64,000 bases of DNA from Otis tarda. Its lineage: Eukaryota; Chordata; Aves; Otidiformes; Otididae. Under the pieces are notes generated by a model that worked only from the letters and a program-made list of their open reading frames with translations, did no database searches and was not told the DNA's origin. The stretch lies in assembly GCA_026413225.1 (NCBI GenBank), contig CM048591.1, forward strand, positions 4,231,001 to 4,295,000. The letters run 5' to 3'. Positions 12,248-25,582 of this stretch are shown in pieces. A program made the translations under genes and the position numbers. Every line of letters starts with the position of its first letter. The first letter of the stretch is position 1.

Positions 12248-14852
12248 GCTTCTCCTGCTTCACTTTTGGTTCAGCACTTATTTTATGGACCAAAAATGGA
12301 CTCAAGATATTGAAGTGGTGGGTTCTTTCAGTTGACCACCTAGCTCCTATCCAGTGGTTTTCATCAGGTTTTTCCTTTCACACCAGAAAATTCATTCAAG
12401 AGCTGAAGAAATTTTGAAAACTGAAAAGCCTCAGTTTTAGAAAGTAGCGTTTTTCTTTGGAAGTCATAATATTCCCAACCAATTCTCACTATAGAGTCAG
12501 ATTGCCAAGGCCAGTGGGTGCTAAGCCTGGCACCCTGTGCATAGTTCTCATTGTTTGTTCCTTCTCTCTAGAGGAAGAGTTGCAAAAGCAGACGGAGAGT
12601 TTGGTTCTTCAAAGAGAAAACTCCAAAGCTGTGGCTACTGGCATTGTGTTTGCCTTTCATATTTCAGCCAGCAATCTTTCTCCTTATATCTTTAGTCACA
12701 AAAAGGAAGAGTTTGATGAAAATCATTACTAAGAAGATGGATGGGTAAAGTGGGGATCAACTGTTTGGCTCAGACAGAGACAAGTTGTCCACCTTGTGAA
12801 GGGCACATGCTACCAGAGGTATGGTTTGTCCTTTCTTCTCTACAGCTTTGTCCTTTTCTTTCTGTAATAGCCAGAGGATGCAAGTGCTGCTATAGATGCT
12901 AGCTGAAGCTTCGAACACAGAGATTACCTCCCCAGCACCCTCATATTACTGAGCTTGTAAAAGAAAAAAAAATTAAAAAAATTTGTACTTTCCACTCATT
13001 AGGTTCAATCTATTTCAGTAGAAGAAATGTGTGGAAAAAGAAAGACAACAATGATTGTACGGTACAGTTCATGCTTAGGGTAGAGGATTATATTTTGGTA
13101 AGCCATCCAGGAAAATAAACCTCAGACAAACAAGAATGTTTTTTGGAGGTATAAGACTGTTTTGTCACCAATCAATGATGTTTTGGCTTGAGTTGATTCC
13201 TTCACTGCCTGTCTCCATCTTCAGTTGGATGTATCATTTTGAGTAGCCTTGCTTTTTTTGGCCTCTTTGTCTATTGATTTAGCTGAATTAATAGTACATC
13301 CACCAGAATGCCTGGCTTCCCCTGATATTTTTATTTGTTTTGCTATTAAAATTGTGCCTTACATTTGACGAACATGTTCTAGAGCGATGGAAACAAAAGA
13401 CAGATGGGAATATAAACGTGGGAATTAAACTGTTTTGGAGGAATTGTTGGGGTATGAGGAAGGAGCAGAGAGAAGTCAGGAAATGTATTTTACATGAGAA
13501 AATACTTCCAAGTACGTGCCACCACTTTCTCTTTTATTTCTTGTTTTTGAATAGTGGCTATTTGAAGATATTTAGCCAGAATACACTTTCCAAGTGGGAG
13601 AAGTTAAGAGAGTGAAGCAGCCCATCTAATTTCTGAATCATCATCAGAGCTGGAGTGCCTGTTCTCTCCTTGTCTCCATTAACTGAGAGCAGCCTACGGT
13701 GGCTACACTCTTAATTTTATCACCTCAGCTTAGTGGCTAAGGCTGGCTGGAAGGCATCCCAGATTATGATCTCTTTTCCATCATTTGTACTTAAATGAAT
13801 GTAGATCCTGCAACTGTACAAGCAGGAGCATGAACGACTTAAATGTGTTGAAAATGAGGTGTAACAGGGACATACTAAAGTCCTGTCGAGCATCATCATT
13901 GTTAGAAACTCAAGTAGGTAAAACATGGCTAATTACACCACCCTGTCCTCAGCTTTCAAGACAATTGGAAATTGATATTGAGGGTGAGAATTTGCTTGGA
14001 CATGTGAAAAAAAAAGTATTGGTCCATATCGAGTATCCTTCCCTTAGCCCATCCTTTGATCTTTCTAAGTAATTATCTGCCTACTGGGGAGAAGACTGGC
14101 TCCTGCATCCTATACCACGGCCTCAAATCTCATGTTCAGTCAGTTTGACACAGATCTGCATGTTTTCAGTGATTAGAATGTTAATATTTTGCTGCTGGGA
14201 CCATAGGTCTGAGCTGATAGGATTTGTGCCACTTGGAAAGGGGAGAGACTGGACACTGTTCAATAACCTGGAGAGATTTTGCCAACACTGGGGGGATAGG
14301 ACATGAAGGAGGGGGAGGACAAGCTATGTACTTAAACTGGACAAGTGTTTTCTAGAAGAAGGGTTCTCTAGCACAAAATGTTGATCCAAGACCATGAAAT
14401 GTGCCTTGGGAATGTTTTGATTTCAATGGACATTTTGACTTGCATCAGGTGGGACTGAACATGAAATGTAGGCTCCAGGGAATTACTCAGTCACTGACCC
14501 GGCAAGCAGTCAAGGTCTGTGAGACCCAGATATAAGGAGTAAGCATGACTGTACAGCAGAAATGTTCTCTACGCCCTACAGGACTAAATCTCTACTGTAT
14601 AATGTCCTGTAAGAGAGCAAAAAACACTCTACCATCTCCAGATACAACGCTTACAACATCCTGCTCTTGGTATGAATCATATTATCATTAGTAATATTAG
14701 CAATCATAATCGTTTTGATTTCTGGCATTTCTAGCCTATGTTCTTCATATCAATTTAAAGCAAAAGTTAGTGGAAAGATAGAGCAGTGGCTCAGTTTCTA
14801 TTAAAGTCCTCTTCGTCTTGTAGCACAGAGGGAGTTCATATGTATAGCTAAC

Positions 14853-14872
14853 ATTATTATTATTATTATTAT
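14853..14872. repeat. (TTA)n microsatellite
   Basis: Six to seven consecutive ATT/TTA triplets in an AT-rich setting. Confidence 0.85.
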
Positions 14873-16029
14873 GAATAGCGTATCAAATGATAGAAAATAC
14901 CAGTTAGAATGATTATATTACCATATTTTTGTATAGAAATTGTTTTCCAGGCAAATGTCACCTGTTTGGAGAAGTTGAAAACAGCTCTAAATACATCTTT
15001 CTGTATGTCACAGAACAAAACAATTTTAAAGTTTAAACCCCATTATTTTAGAAAAGCTATTTATTTCAAGTAGGCAGCAATTTTCTTCCCCTCCCCCAGC
15101 CCACAGATTTCAGCAGCTATTCACCTCTTGCAATTTTCATCTAGCCTGTTCTTTAAAAACCAATTGCAACCTTTAAAGTAGTCATCTATTTCCAATGGAA
15201 GTCTTCATATCCTGCTCTTTAAGCTGCTTTTTCAAACTCTTAATAAATTGCCTCAGGCTGTGGAGTTAGTAATGACACTAAATAGTGGAGGGCTTTCATT
15301 AAATGTTCTGAACCTCAATTCTCTTCTCACCTTTTCCTTTGTCCGCTACTCCTTGCATTTTTGCAGAATTTCAACAATTGCTCATTTAAGAGGAACAGAT
15401 GCCTTTATTCTCCCACAACAGAATTTGGGAAATTTGCCAGATAAATGGGGATGAGGAGGGGCATGTAAACAGGGTCAGCTCAAGTAGAATTGGATTTCTA
15501 AAGAGCAGTAAATACTTAGCTCTCACAAAGTACTTTTCTTGGCAAGAATGCTCTCTTCAGGGAGAGAAAGAAGAAATCAGAAGGTGACTTTATGTTACTG
15601 AATTTACCTCCTGTTGCTGCTTTACAATCAGTGTCTGCAGTGAATTGGAAGTTTCTGAAAGCTAGGTAGGGTATCACAACACTGCAGTGTGCTCTGTAAG
15701 TGCACGCCTCTTAGAAGTGCTGAGATGAGAGGTGGCCTCAAAAGATGGGAGATCAGGATTCATGAACTCTTGAGTTTGCCCAAGCGTCTGGCCAAGACTC
15801 TGGAGCTGCTGTCTGAGAAACCTTTTGGGAGGATGTGGCTCAGGGCATCACTGGCTTCCCTGGCAGAGAGTCCACAACGTAAAGAAAGAAGGGAGGATTC
15901 CTCAGGCTATGTTCGACTGCAAGTTTCTCCAACCCTTGTACTCCTAAGGTGGCATAAGATGGACACTCAGTAACGCAGTATTAGATGAGGGAAATTACTA
16001 GGATCACTGTATCCTGGATCATAGGGATA

Positions 16030-16735
16030 TAGGGACACCACAAAAGAAGCAGGTGTCCTGAAAAAAACCGTTGTAGGTACTCAAGTGCATATACATACCC
16101 AATGTTACCACTAAGAGGGCAAATATAATCCTGAACATCTAAGCCAGGGAATTATCAAACACAGCAGGGAAGCAATCTTTCTTGGTGTGTTATAAAACCA
16201 TTAGTGGAAGATGATACCCCAGAGCTGGTTTCCACAGTTCAAAAGAGGATGTGGGTGAGTCAGAAAGTATTCAGAAAAAAATTACAATCGTGATTTAGAG
16301 CAGGAAAAATCTGTCTAACCACGAGATATTTAAGCAGTTCAATCTACTCAGTTTATCCAGGAGCAGGTTAAGAGGTGGATTGATCATAGTCTACAGATAT
16401 CTATGTTGGGAAGAGATGTTAAAATGCAGACAATTCTTTAATTGAGCAGAGCAAAGCTTAATGAGATTTGGTAGTACAAAACAAAGCTACTGTGAACTCA
16501 GAGCAGGAATGTGGCATACATTTTTTTTTTTTACTGTGAAGACAATTAACCATCGAAGCAGTTTAACTGGGTATATGGAAGACTCTCTGTCACTTGAAAA
16601 TGAGCTAAAGATTAACTATTATTTAAACTCAATTAAGTGCTTGGTGCAGATATAGTTAGTAAGGTTTTGTGGTCTGGTGTTATGCACATCAGATTAGATG
16701 ACTATGATGGTCTCCTCTAAATTATAATTCTTCAT
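16030..16735 (+). mobile_element. Ancient CR1-type LINE fragment, 3' part
   Basis: The order of recognisable CR1 3' segments is kept although the sequence is heavily decayed. It has the GTCCTGAAAAAA start (matching the 'PEEKDLG' region of CR1 proteins), 'AATATAATCCTGAACATC' (near 16120), 'TTTCCACAGTTCAAAAGAGGATGTGG' spread over 16229-16255, and 'TTATCCAGGAGCAGGTTAAGAGGTGG' around 16353-16378. These are followed by 'ACTGTGAAGACAATTAACCATCGAAGCAG' around 16533-16561 and a 3' end with AGATTAGATGACTATGATGG (16691-16710). This is the non-octamer CR1 type known from turtles, crocodilians and birds. No open frame survives, and I see no octamer tail. Confidence 0.75.
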
Positions 16736-18052
16736 TAATTATTTCTGTATCAAAAGGGATACTTCTTTAGAAAGGGCAGGATTTACTCTGAAGACTGCAA
16801 TTAAGAACATCACATTATCACATAGTTAATTCTATTGGAACATAAATGAACTATAAAATTTAAAGGGCTTTAAGAAATAAAACACTCTGTGCTTCTCAGG
16901 GCTTGCTATTTCTACCCTGAATAGTCAATGTTAGTGGGTTCATCCTCCCAGTTTTTAGCCATCATCAGCCATCTAACCTTGCTACAGAATTTCATCTTCA
17001 GGAACAACAGTGTGGGAAACCATGCTTCTCTTCCTTTGCTATGCTCTGGGATCGAACTCCCAACTTCTCTGACCTGAGGGGACAAAAGGACTGTTGGAAA
17101 GCAAGGCAAGATAATCAGGGTATGTTTTGGGTTTGTTTGTTTTCTTGTGTTAAAGCAGCCTTTTAAAGAATTTCATACAGAGTCTTTAACACAGAGAAGT
17201 AACAACATTGCCATCTTCCATGCCAACTTGTCCCTGGATGCTAGTCACCTGTCCAGGATGCTAGTCACCTGACTGATAAAAACCATTGGTAAAAACCTCA
17301 GTCAGTTATAGGAGAGACTGAAAAACTAAAATGCATGCTGCTGCCAGATCCTTAGTGCTATGAGGAAGAAACAGAAGTTTTGTGTGTGAGCTCTGCATCA
17401 TTGATGTATTTGTATAGAGCTGGGGAAAAGCAAATCACAAGATTACAAATCAATGCACATCTATTGGTGATGGAAATGCTCATCTTTGATCAGGATCCTG
17501 CAGGGCACAACGAGCCACTGCGATCAGCTGAAATACGTAGATGCAGGGACTTGTACTTCTGAAACATAAACCTGTACTTGCTAAAGGAATTATTCACATC
17601 GTCAACATCTTGACAAGTCTGGTGCTGTTGAAGCAATATTGGAGAAAGGCAAGAAAGAGGTTCTGAGATTATTGTTTCCTAAAGCAAGGAAGACACTCTC
17701 AATATCAAGCCACCTCACCACCAGATCTGTGCTAACTTCACAGCGTTCGGTACTTGTGTGGGATTTTCCATGCAAGATAGTGGAATCTAAGGAAAATAAC
17801 TTCCAGAGTGTTACCATCACTCTCAAGCACCCTACTGCAAACACTCCATCCTCTAATATTGCCCCAAGAGAAGAGGAGTGTAGAAAACATATTATGCTTT
17901 AAGAAGATCCTGCAAACAATTCTTGTAGAGCAGAACAGTAGTTCTCATTGCAGTACCAAAAAATCTGAAAGGTCTATGTGAAAAGACACCAAGGTACCTT
18001 CAAAGCTGCTGAAATTCTTTGAATGTATCAGTAAATATTGAATTTACTGATG
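16736..18052. other. Non-coding DNA between two CR1 copies
   Basis: No gene is recognisable. A 20-bp-period duplication lies at 17236-17271. The short frames on both strands at 17602-17902 overlap each other and look like chance. Confidence 0.55.
17236..17271. repeat. Short tandem duplication, period 20
   Basis: The 16-base word GGATGCTAGTCACCTG occurs at 17236-17251 and 17256-17271, separated by four bases. Confidence 0.9.
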
Positions 18053-18176
18053 GCTGGATGAGGCTCTGAGCAACCTGATCTAGTCAGGGATGTCCCTGCT
18101 TCTTGCAGGGGGGTTGGACTAGATGACCTTTGAAGGTCCCTTCCAACTCTAACCATTCTATGATTCTATGATTCTA
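18053..18176 (+). mobile_element. CR1 LINE, truncated 3' end
   Basis: The stretch begins at GCTGGATGAGGCTCTGAGCA and runs through TGCAGGGGGGTTGGACTAGA, then GACCTTTGAAGGTCCC, to a tail of ATTCTATG repeats. This is the standard avian CR1 3' untranslated end in sense orientation. Only about 120 bp remain, the usual severe 5' truncation. It is close in sequence to the copies at 20541 and 46613, so it belongs to a similar subfamily. Confidence 0.93.
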
Positions 18177-20540
18177 GTTAAAGTGAAATAGTGTGTTTTA
18201 AACAAAATGAAAGAATCTGTATACACAAATGTATAGACTTTCAAAAGATTATCAGATTTTAAAAATAGATTCCCTGTACCAAAATGGAATTAATATTTGA
18301 AGAAAAATATTTGGATCAGCAATATTGAAATCAACCCCCATACTCCAACTCTGACCAGTTAAAATGTAGGATCAAAAGCAAACAAATGAAGCAAACAATG
18401 ATGAAAGGAAGGCTGATATGTTTAGTGTGGGGTTTTTTTTTTTTTTGCTTTAGAAGGTGAAACACACTTATAGTTTGTTTTTCATAAAGAGAAGGCTTTA
18501 GGAGAACCTTCCCCCTACATTACAGAGGAAACAGTCTAGTACCATCAGATTTATGGAGTATATAATTTCCCTTGGATTAGAATATTTGCTTTAGGTGGAT
18601 CGGTCTCAGGACATTCTTTTTTTTTTTTTCCCTAGGCAATTTTGCAAATCTTTGTCTCTAAGCTGTTTGTATTTGTTGTGGTTTTAATCTCTTGCAATGG
18701 GTTGAACTTCTGCCTGGAACAGACAGAGTCAATGTGCCACAAAACCAACATGCAAAACCATTCGGGGCTTGTGTGCCTGAATGACTCAGTACCCAACGGT
18801 CTGCTTATCGCTGTATGTGGGGTGAAGGCAACTATTTTTTCCCCTGAGTACATGCAAACAAATTCCCATGAGGTCTTACAGACAGCTGTGGCGTGTTCTT
18901 GGTCCCTGGGCCACTGAGAGCAAATAAACCACTCTTGGTTTTCCTGAGACAGGTAATTACCATAAGTCAAGTAACTCTTAGTCACAAAACTAGAGCCGAA
19001 CAGAGCCATGGGTGACCCATGGACTCTGGAGGTATCCTCTGGCTCTGAGACATGATGAATCCAACTCATTGCCCTTTGTAGGGTCAGTAGGAGAAAGGTA
19101 CATAAATCTCAACTATCCTCAGATGAGAACAGATCTCCTTATCCGGGAGTGAAACAAACATACAGTTTGAAAATCTATGGTGACACTGTTATTTGTCCTC
19201 CTTAATTTCAGGCTTTTCACATTCTTCTGGTACAGCTCCTTTGAGAAAGTCTTTCATTTCAAAGGTAATACAAAACAAAAAAAGATATTATACTAATCTC
19301 CCTCCCTCCCACCAAACCCTTGGGGAAACCAGTCTTCCAGTCCACATGATTTGGTCTTGATAAATCAGTGTTTCCAATGGGAAATAAATAGGTCACTTGA
19401 CAAGTTCCCAACCGGTTCTAACAAGAACTAGCAAAGGCCACAATGTGATGAAAACTCACTTTCTGTTAAAGCATTTCCCCTTCCACTGAGGTATCACTGG
19501 ACGCCTGCTCTTGCCTTTTGATCATTCTTCTGCCTGCTGACATCAAAACCTCCCCTAAGGAAACACCTGCCTGAGCTGGGAAAGACAGTGAGAACTTTCT
19601 CATGGTGCTATGAGAGAGTTTGGACACAGAAGGAGATCTGAGGTCTTTTCATCAGCGTTTTTCCCTTTTTCTTCCTTCCTCTGCCCTGCTTTGGGGCTGA
19701 GGTCTTGGAAGACAAAGCCCCCAGTCTGAACATTTTACAACTCAGCAATAAAAACTCAGTGGCCACCTTCAACAAAGGGACCTCTGTAAGGGATGCAAGA
19801 AAATCAGTGAGAAAGTGAGTCACAGAGCGCACACATCCATCAGCCTGTTATCTTCCATAAGGACCACCATAAAATCTGCTCATTCTTACATTATGCAAGG
19901 TACGCGCTTAGGTACAGGATGAGACAGACTGTTCCAATAACATAGCTAACGATGGTCAAGATAAACAAGTGGGACCGAGAAGTTATTACAGACTTTCTCA
20001 AAGGTGCAAATGATGGCAACGTGACAGATTTCCACTGAAATACAATGGAAGCCAGACATTAATTTTTATTCGTACATTTGAAATTTTCCCTGGTCTTTGA
20101 GATCCTTGTGGACAGGATTATCCTTTCCTCTTCTATGAAGCGAAACAGAAGCTGATTCGTTGGAAAAGGTAGGAATAAAAGAGAGAAAACTGAAGCAATT
20201 AAGGTGAGGAAAGAGATTGTTTAGGTGATAGCCTATATGTGCCCATGCATATATGCCTTGCACATTGCGGGAAATAGCAGGTGATGCTGTCAGATATTGA
20301 AGTGAAACATAAGGAAGGAGTTTCTACAGAGTGCACCAACAAATTGTGGACCTTATGGCAATGGGGTATTGTGAATTCTAGAATATAAAGTCACCTAAAC
20401 ACTTACTGTCTTAGCTAGTCCTACAACTTCTTTCTTTGCAGAAGCACAATTTGGGCTCAAGAACTGCTTTGTTTTCAGTATCATGGTACTGTGATTTATG
20501 GGGAAAGCAGTAAAAGAGTTTGTTTTCTACCTTAATATAT
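18177..20540. other. Non-coding DNA, no gene recognised
   Basis: The longest frames (for example 18632-19069 on the minus strand) show no domain, no splice context and overlap with opposite-strand frames. T-runs lie near 18431 and 18617. Confidence 0.55.
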
Positions 20541-20738
20541 GGTAGAACACTAGAACAGGTTGCCCAGAGAGGTGGTTGATGCCCCGTCCCTGGAAATGTT
20601 TGAGGCCATGTTGGATGAGGCTCTGAGCAACCTGATCTGGTTGGAGACGTCCCTGCTCCTTGCAGGAGTGTTGGACTTGATGACCTTTGAAGGTCCCTTC
20701 CAACCCTAACGATTCCATGATTCTATGATTCTATGATT
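20541..20738 (+). mobile_element. CR1 LINE, truncated 3' end
   Basis: The copy starts at GGTAGAACACTAGAACAGGT, continues through GCCCAGAGAGGTGGTTGATG and the GATGAGGCTCTGAGCAACCT segment, and ends in three to four ATTCTATG-type octamers. It is in the same orientation as the copy 2.4 kb upstream and retains about 75 bp more of the 5' side. It includes the last coding part of the LINE protein, which is not open here in sense. Confidence 0.94.
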
Positions 20739-23164
20739 AATGACTCTAATTATAGCTGGTTTTGAGACACAATTGAGAACTAAATCTTGTTGATTAGATT
20801 GAGGCCCTTTAGACAGAGGATTGCCCGTGTTCTGCGTACCCACTTGTATACTAGGCTATTGAATAGAAAAAAAAAAACAGGCTCGCCCAACATGGCGCAT
20901 CCATCTAACAAGCATTTGCAGTACTGATTTCTCCACAGCTAGGAAGCTGACCTGCAAGGGTCTCACATCTGCTACTGCTCAGCAGAAGAGCAGCAATATA
21001 TCAGTTATCTGCCCATCAGCTGTGCTTTGACCTTGCTGATGACTCCCCAGATGGATATTTTGTCAACTCAGACTCTGGTGCCTACTTTTCTGAAGGCTTT
21101 TGCTTACAGCCTTGTCCTTTTTACTGAAAACCATGTCTTGTGTCTAACAGAAAGAAAATTCCAATACTTTATATAGGTTCTTTGCTAACTTTGGCAGAAT
21201 AACTAATGATTCTTTTGCACGCTTAAATGGAGAATATGCACAGCGCGACCTCCTGCAAAATCAGTTTTCCATCAAGCAACTGAACTCTGCAGATAAAGTT
21301 GCCACCTCAGGGTCAATATAATTCTTTGCTCTCTATTCATCTCTCCCCAGTCCTGTTTTATTTTTTTTCCTGAAGGTCTCTTCTACATGCTTGTCTAGCT
21401 GATTCTCTTTGTTTCTCCAGTACTGTCACCTAGGCATGAAAAGGTCAGATTCTTCTCTCATTTCTGCTGGTGAAATTCTCTGAATATCAGCAGGATTCTA
21501 TCAGATTTATACCAGCGTAACTGGTATCACAAGGCAACCATAATGCTCTTTCCCAAGCTCAGCATAAGCTTATGTCAGAGCTGTGCTTTCTTCTTCATTA
21601 TCTCACTTCTACTCCATGTGGCATCTTTCTTGTCTGAAAATAGTTCCTAACTGAGCTACGCTTCACAAGGGTAGATGAGGAAAGGATCTTGCAAGTTTAG
21701 TAATAAACTAGAAAATGTCTGTGTCTTCCAAGGATTTGGGATCATTTGAGAAAGTGTGTACATCCCACTATTAGCTCAGATTGGAAACTATTTTTTTTTT
21801 AAAGTATTTTTCATTCCATTTGTCAATTTAACTAGAAATTCATAGTTATTGATAAATCTTACTATAATCAAAATTCGAGAAAATAAGGCACAGGATCAAT
21901 TAGTTCAGTGCAGAGAAATAACTTCAAATAAATTATTTTTTGCTCTTAAATCTCAACTTACTTTCCAGTATAAAACATTTCCTTAAAATTCGGTCACTGT
22001 CTAATCATTTCAATATGATGGAGCTCTTATGATTCATTCTAAGTGAAGATTCTCCTTATTAGCATTTCTTGATTTTGAGTCTCCTGTACAATTTTAACTA
22101 TGCATTTTTAGCTTTTCTTCAAGTTATAGCATCTTAAGATGGCTTTCTTAAGAGAAACTACTAGAAACTGACAGAGAACTCTCTTTTACAATGGCAGAAA
22201 ACCTTGAAAATGTTGGGATTTTTTAAACTCTAAAGTTCTGCACAGCTATCTGAAGACTGTTGACTTCTCGGTAACCCTGCGAGCTGATGATAGGTCATGG
22301 CAGGTAGATCATATAGAAGCCCCAAAGAAATGTTTCCGCTGCGTGATCTACAGACTCCAACCTTGCCATGTGATGCCCAAGATGTTTCAAAGAAGTACTT
22401 TGTGAAAGTACCATAGAACAATCTGTACTTAACACCCATCCACCAGTCATAAAATTGATATAATTCTGTAGTTAACTCAAGAGTCTTGTCAGTATCTGAA
22501 AATCAACTCAGTAATATCAGCAAAGTATTGAATAATTTGAGTCTAAAAAAATACTTCAACCCATTTACTTCAGAAAGAGCTGACTTTCCATGCTGGATTT
22601 GGTGTTATTGAAATTTCACATGTGCATTTTGAGAGTTTTTATCTCATTGTAGAGGAAAGCCATGAAGCTGCCTGATGTTATATAATTTCTTCCATTTGTA
22701 CTGGGACTGGAAAGTGGATCTCTTTCATGTCCAGATGCTGCTCATCACTATCAGAAAAATACCATCAGAATTAGGCTAATTGCTGTTCTCATCAAAAAGG
22801 TAACAGGGACAAAATTGCTGCTAGTGATTTGCCTTGCCATTTGCCCACATTTAAGTACACTTTCCTTGTTCTTTTCTGCCATATACTTGACCAGAAATGA
22901 CAGGTAAGAATTCTACTGCCAAATAAAATTATTAAGGTTGTTTCCTAATGTTTAAAGGGAAAAAAAAAATACATCTTTAAGGAAAATACATTATTGCATG
23001 ACTTACTGGTTGTGGAATTGCAACAGCTACTATAGACCCAGCTAGACAGGCAGAGAAGAACTGCATTCTGCTGTCATTCCTATATAACACAGTCTGAAAT
23101 TTCACATGAACATTTTGTAGCTGAATGATCTAAACTGTGGTTTTCCCTTCAATTTTCCACACAG
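20739..23164. other. Non-coding DNA upstream of the candidate exon
   Basis: No CpG-rich promoter or coding segment could be seen. The 3' edge becomes a pyrimidine-rich tract that ends in CACACAG at 23164, a good splice-acceptor shape. Confidence 0.5.
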
Positions 23165-23260
23165 AAGAAACCCTCTTTTCCAGCTGAGTCTCCTGGTTAA
23201 GCCATGAATACCTTACAGTCCTCATAGGCACAGTTTCTGAAGAAACGACATGGATGAGCA

Positions 23261-23507
23261 ATGACTACTGCACTAGAAACACTCCTTCCTCAGCTCTGGA
23301 GAATGTGTTCAACAGATAGAGAACTTCACTCCAGTGTGCCTCCTACAAGTGATTCCGTGTTTGAACAGCTCCTCTGCCTGTTGTTAGAACCAAAGGGTGA
23401 TGAAAAGGCAAAGGAAAATGAGAAGCTGCTGCAGATGACTCATCTCTTCTACCAGAAGCTAGAACAGTACAACAAACCAAAGGCGTCTGACACACAGCTA
23501 ACCCCAG
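23261..23507 (+). CDS. Candidate coding exon, unknown protein (N-terminal part)
   Basis: A possible host-gene exon spans about 23165-23507. It follows a strong pyrimidine tract ending in CACACAG and ends at CCCCAG followed by GTGAAT, a plausible donor. The first ATG with a long open frame is at 23261, after an in-frame TGA six bases upstream and two very short upstream frames. It encodes 82 residues plus one base (phase 1). The peptide looks like a real globular or helical protein: a hydrophobic start (ALETLLPQLW), a Leu-rich segment near residues 37-42 (LLCLLL), then a charged Lys/Glu stretch and an amphipathic helix near residues 55-73. No family is recognised. Its phase matches the open segment at 27985. 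The pairing is inferred, and it could be a chance frame or a decayed gene. Confidence 0.35.
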
Positions 23508-25276
23508 GTGAATTCATCTTCAACCTTGAGCATTTTGCACATTAATTGTAGTCACTGCATGCACAATAAGAGTGGGAACTCAGAAATCAGCATCCTTATG
23601 AAATCAAATAATTAGATGAAGAAAGTGTGAACCTTTTCCTTTAGGAAAGCTTCTGCTTAAACTGCTGGGTTTTTTTTTCAGGCACAAAGGAGTATTAAGG
23701 GCTGGAAAAAAAAAGTAATCTTTTTTTTTTCTGTACACATATTGTTTTGCTTAATAAATAGAACCTGTCTTTGGTAATACTAACTGATATTTTTTCTTCC
23801 TCCAAATCTAGTTACTAATAAAGACAATTTTCAGTATAGCAAAGGAAGGAATGTATGAAGGATGAAAGCCCCAAAAGTGAGTGAGTTGTGTTTGTGTATC
23901 TAATACCCCTAAGGTCTGTGCAAATCATAAACAGAGAATTTAGCAAGGATTCACAGAGACTGTAGAAGAAAAATAAAATTACTCCAAAAGAGACATGCAT
24001 TTGTGTATGAAATCTAGTCTGTTCATTCAGCGGTTTGTGAGTAGCGGTGAAGAGGTAGGCACTCTTCGTAAAGAAATCACAAAGTTAGCATTTAATGTCC
24101 ACAAATTAATGTCCTACATCTCAAGAAATGTAAAATATAGAGAGGTCTATGTGACAAATCTGTGAGATTAAATAATCTAATCTGAAATTTTGCATAATGA
24201 AAGGTGGAAAATACTACCCCATTATGCTCAGATTAAGACAAATAAGTTGTGCTTGACCAAAGCATTTCCAGGAAAGCACTTGAACTTGATTTGAAGTCAT
24301 CCAGCAAAAAATATATCTGAGTGAATATGGTCATCTGCAATGCATATGCCTATGTCTCAACTAGCCACCCTGTTATCCCTTCAAAATAATGGCTAAAAAT
24401 AGGTATTTATGGGGAAAAGCGCATCTCACTCTGCAGTAAACATTTAAAACAGGTTAAAGAAATGATGCCTGTTTCCCAGCAGTGCCCATTTCTAACAAGT
24501 CCAGCAAACTTTGATTTGGGTGTGGTGGTTATGAGAACCTATATTGCAATGCATCATGATTGAAAAAAAAGGATAGAGGCAAGATCACATATTAGTTCAA
24601 CTAATTCTACCTATTAGAGAAAGAAAGAGAGAACATTGCTGATATTTACTTACTTTATTGTTGCTTATTTTGTAAACTCATTTACAAAGCTCTTTTCTGA
24701 TTTGAGCATTTAAGTCAATCACTAAATACAAGGGCTACATTAGAGATGGAAGCTTTCCGAGAATTCCTACACATACAACCCAAGATATTATTTCTTCTGG
24801 AAAAAAATAATAATATTCCTACCCATATGCATGAGCTGGAGTTTACCTGTGATGTAACTACTGTATAAAAATTACTGGACTAATTTACACAGGTCACTAA
24901 TCCCTCACACATACTAATATTTCCCTCTGAAACTATAAATTAGAAACATAGTTAAATTCATGTATTTTCTTTAAAATGTAGGTGCACAGGGAGGAGTTTA
25001 AACGCATAAGAAAGCCTTTCAACTGGTCTATTGAAGGACCAGGTGTGCAGCCTGCAGATTTTCCCCAAAAATATAGCTAAAAGTGGGTGTGAAGAATTAG
25101 AATGTGGCTCTGGCTTTAGAAGTTCCTTTAAAAAGAAAAAAAAAAAAAAGAAGAAAAGAAAGCTTTATTTCCCACAAATGATTCAATACTTAAAGTTCAC
25201 ATTTCATTTACAGCGCAATAATATGTTATATGCACACACAGACACAGCCTGTCATTTTGCATATGGGTTTTGTGAG

Positions 25277-25290
25277 GTTACAATGGCAAC
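25277..25290. promoter_or_regulatory. X-box-like (RFX) motif 1
   Basis: GTTACAATGGCAAC matches the imperfect palindrome GTNRCC-(N0-3)-RGYAAC bound by RFX-family factors. The right half (GGCAAC) is perfect and the left half differs at its last base. A POU-like TTTGCATATG lies just upstream, around 25256-25265. Confidence 0.4.
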
Positions 25291-25582
25291 AAAAAAAACA
25301 GCCCACAGCTTTCCTGAAAAGGGAGCCATGCTCCTTGCAAAGTTTCCTCTCGCCAAGCACCGCAGTCATGAAGAATGGCACTTGGATTATGTCGCATCGA
25401 TGGTTAATTTCAAATCTAGGAGTTGATTAACTTTGACTCATAGCATAGAAGGCCATGACCAATTATTATTCAGAAAAAAATCCTGCTGTTTAGCCGAAGA
25501 CCGTACCGAGCAATCTTGTACTTGATGTGCTTGTGATAAACGTCCATATGACAAGGTTATTTGGTGTACAGCGGCTGAAGGT

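Larger units (their letters stand above)
7871..16029. other. Non-coding DNA with simple repeats
   Basis: No gene could be supported. Present are a pyrimidine-rich tract (8283-8340), a 23-bp perfect tandem duplication (10794-10839), a 25-T run (12223-12247) and a TTA microsatellite (14853-14872). An open segment at 12571-12733 after a pyrimidine-AG is discussed as a weak exon candidate in the findings. Confidence 0.55.

Noticed and set aside
18632-19069. 145-codon minus-strand frame
   Set aside because: No domain, no splice context, and an overlapping opposite-strand frame. Judged chance.
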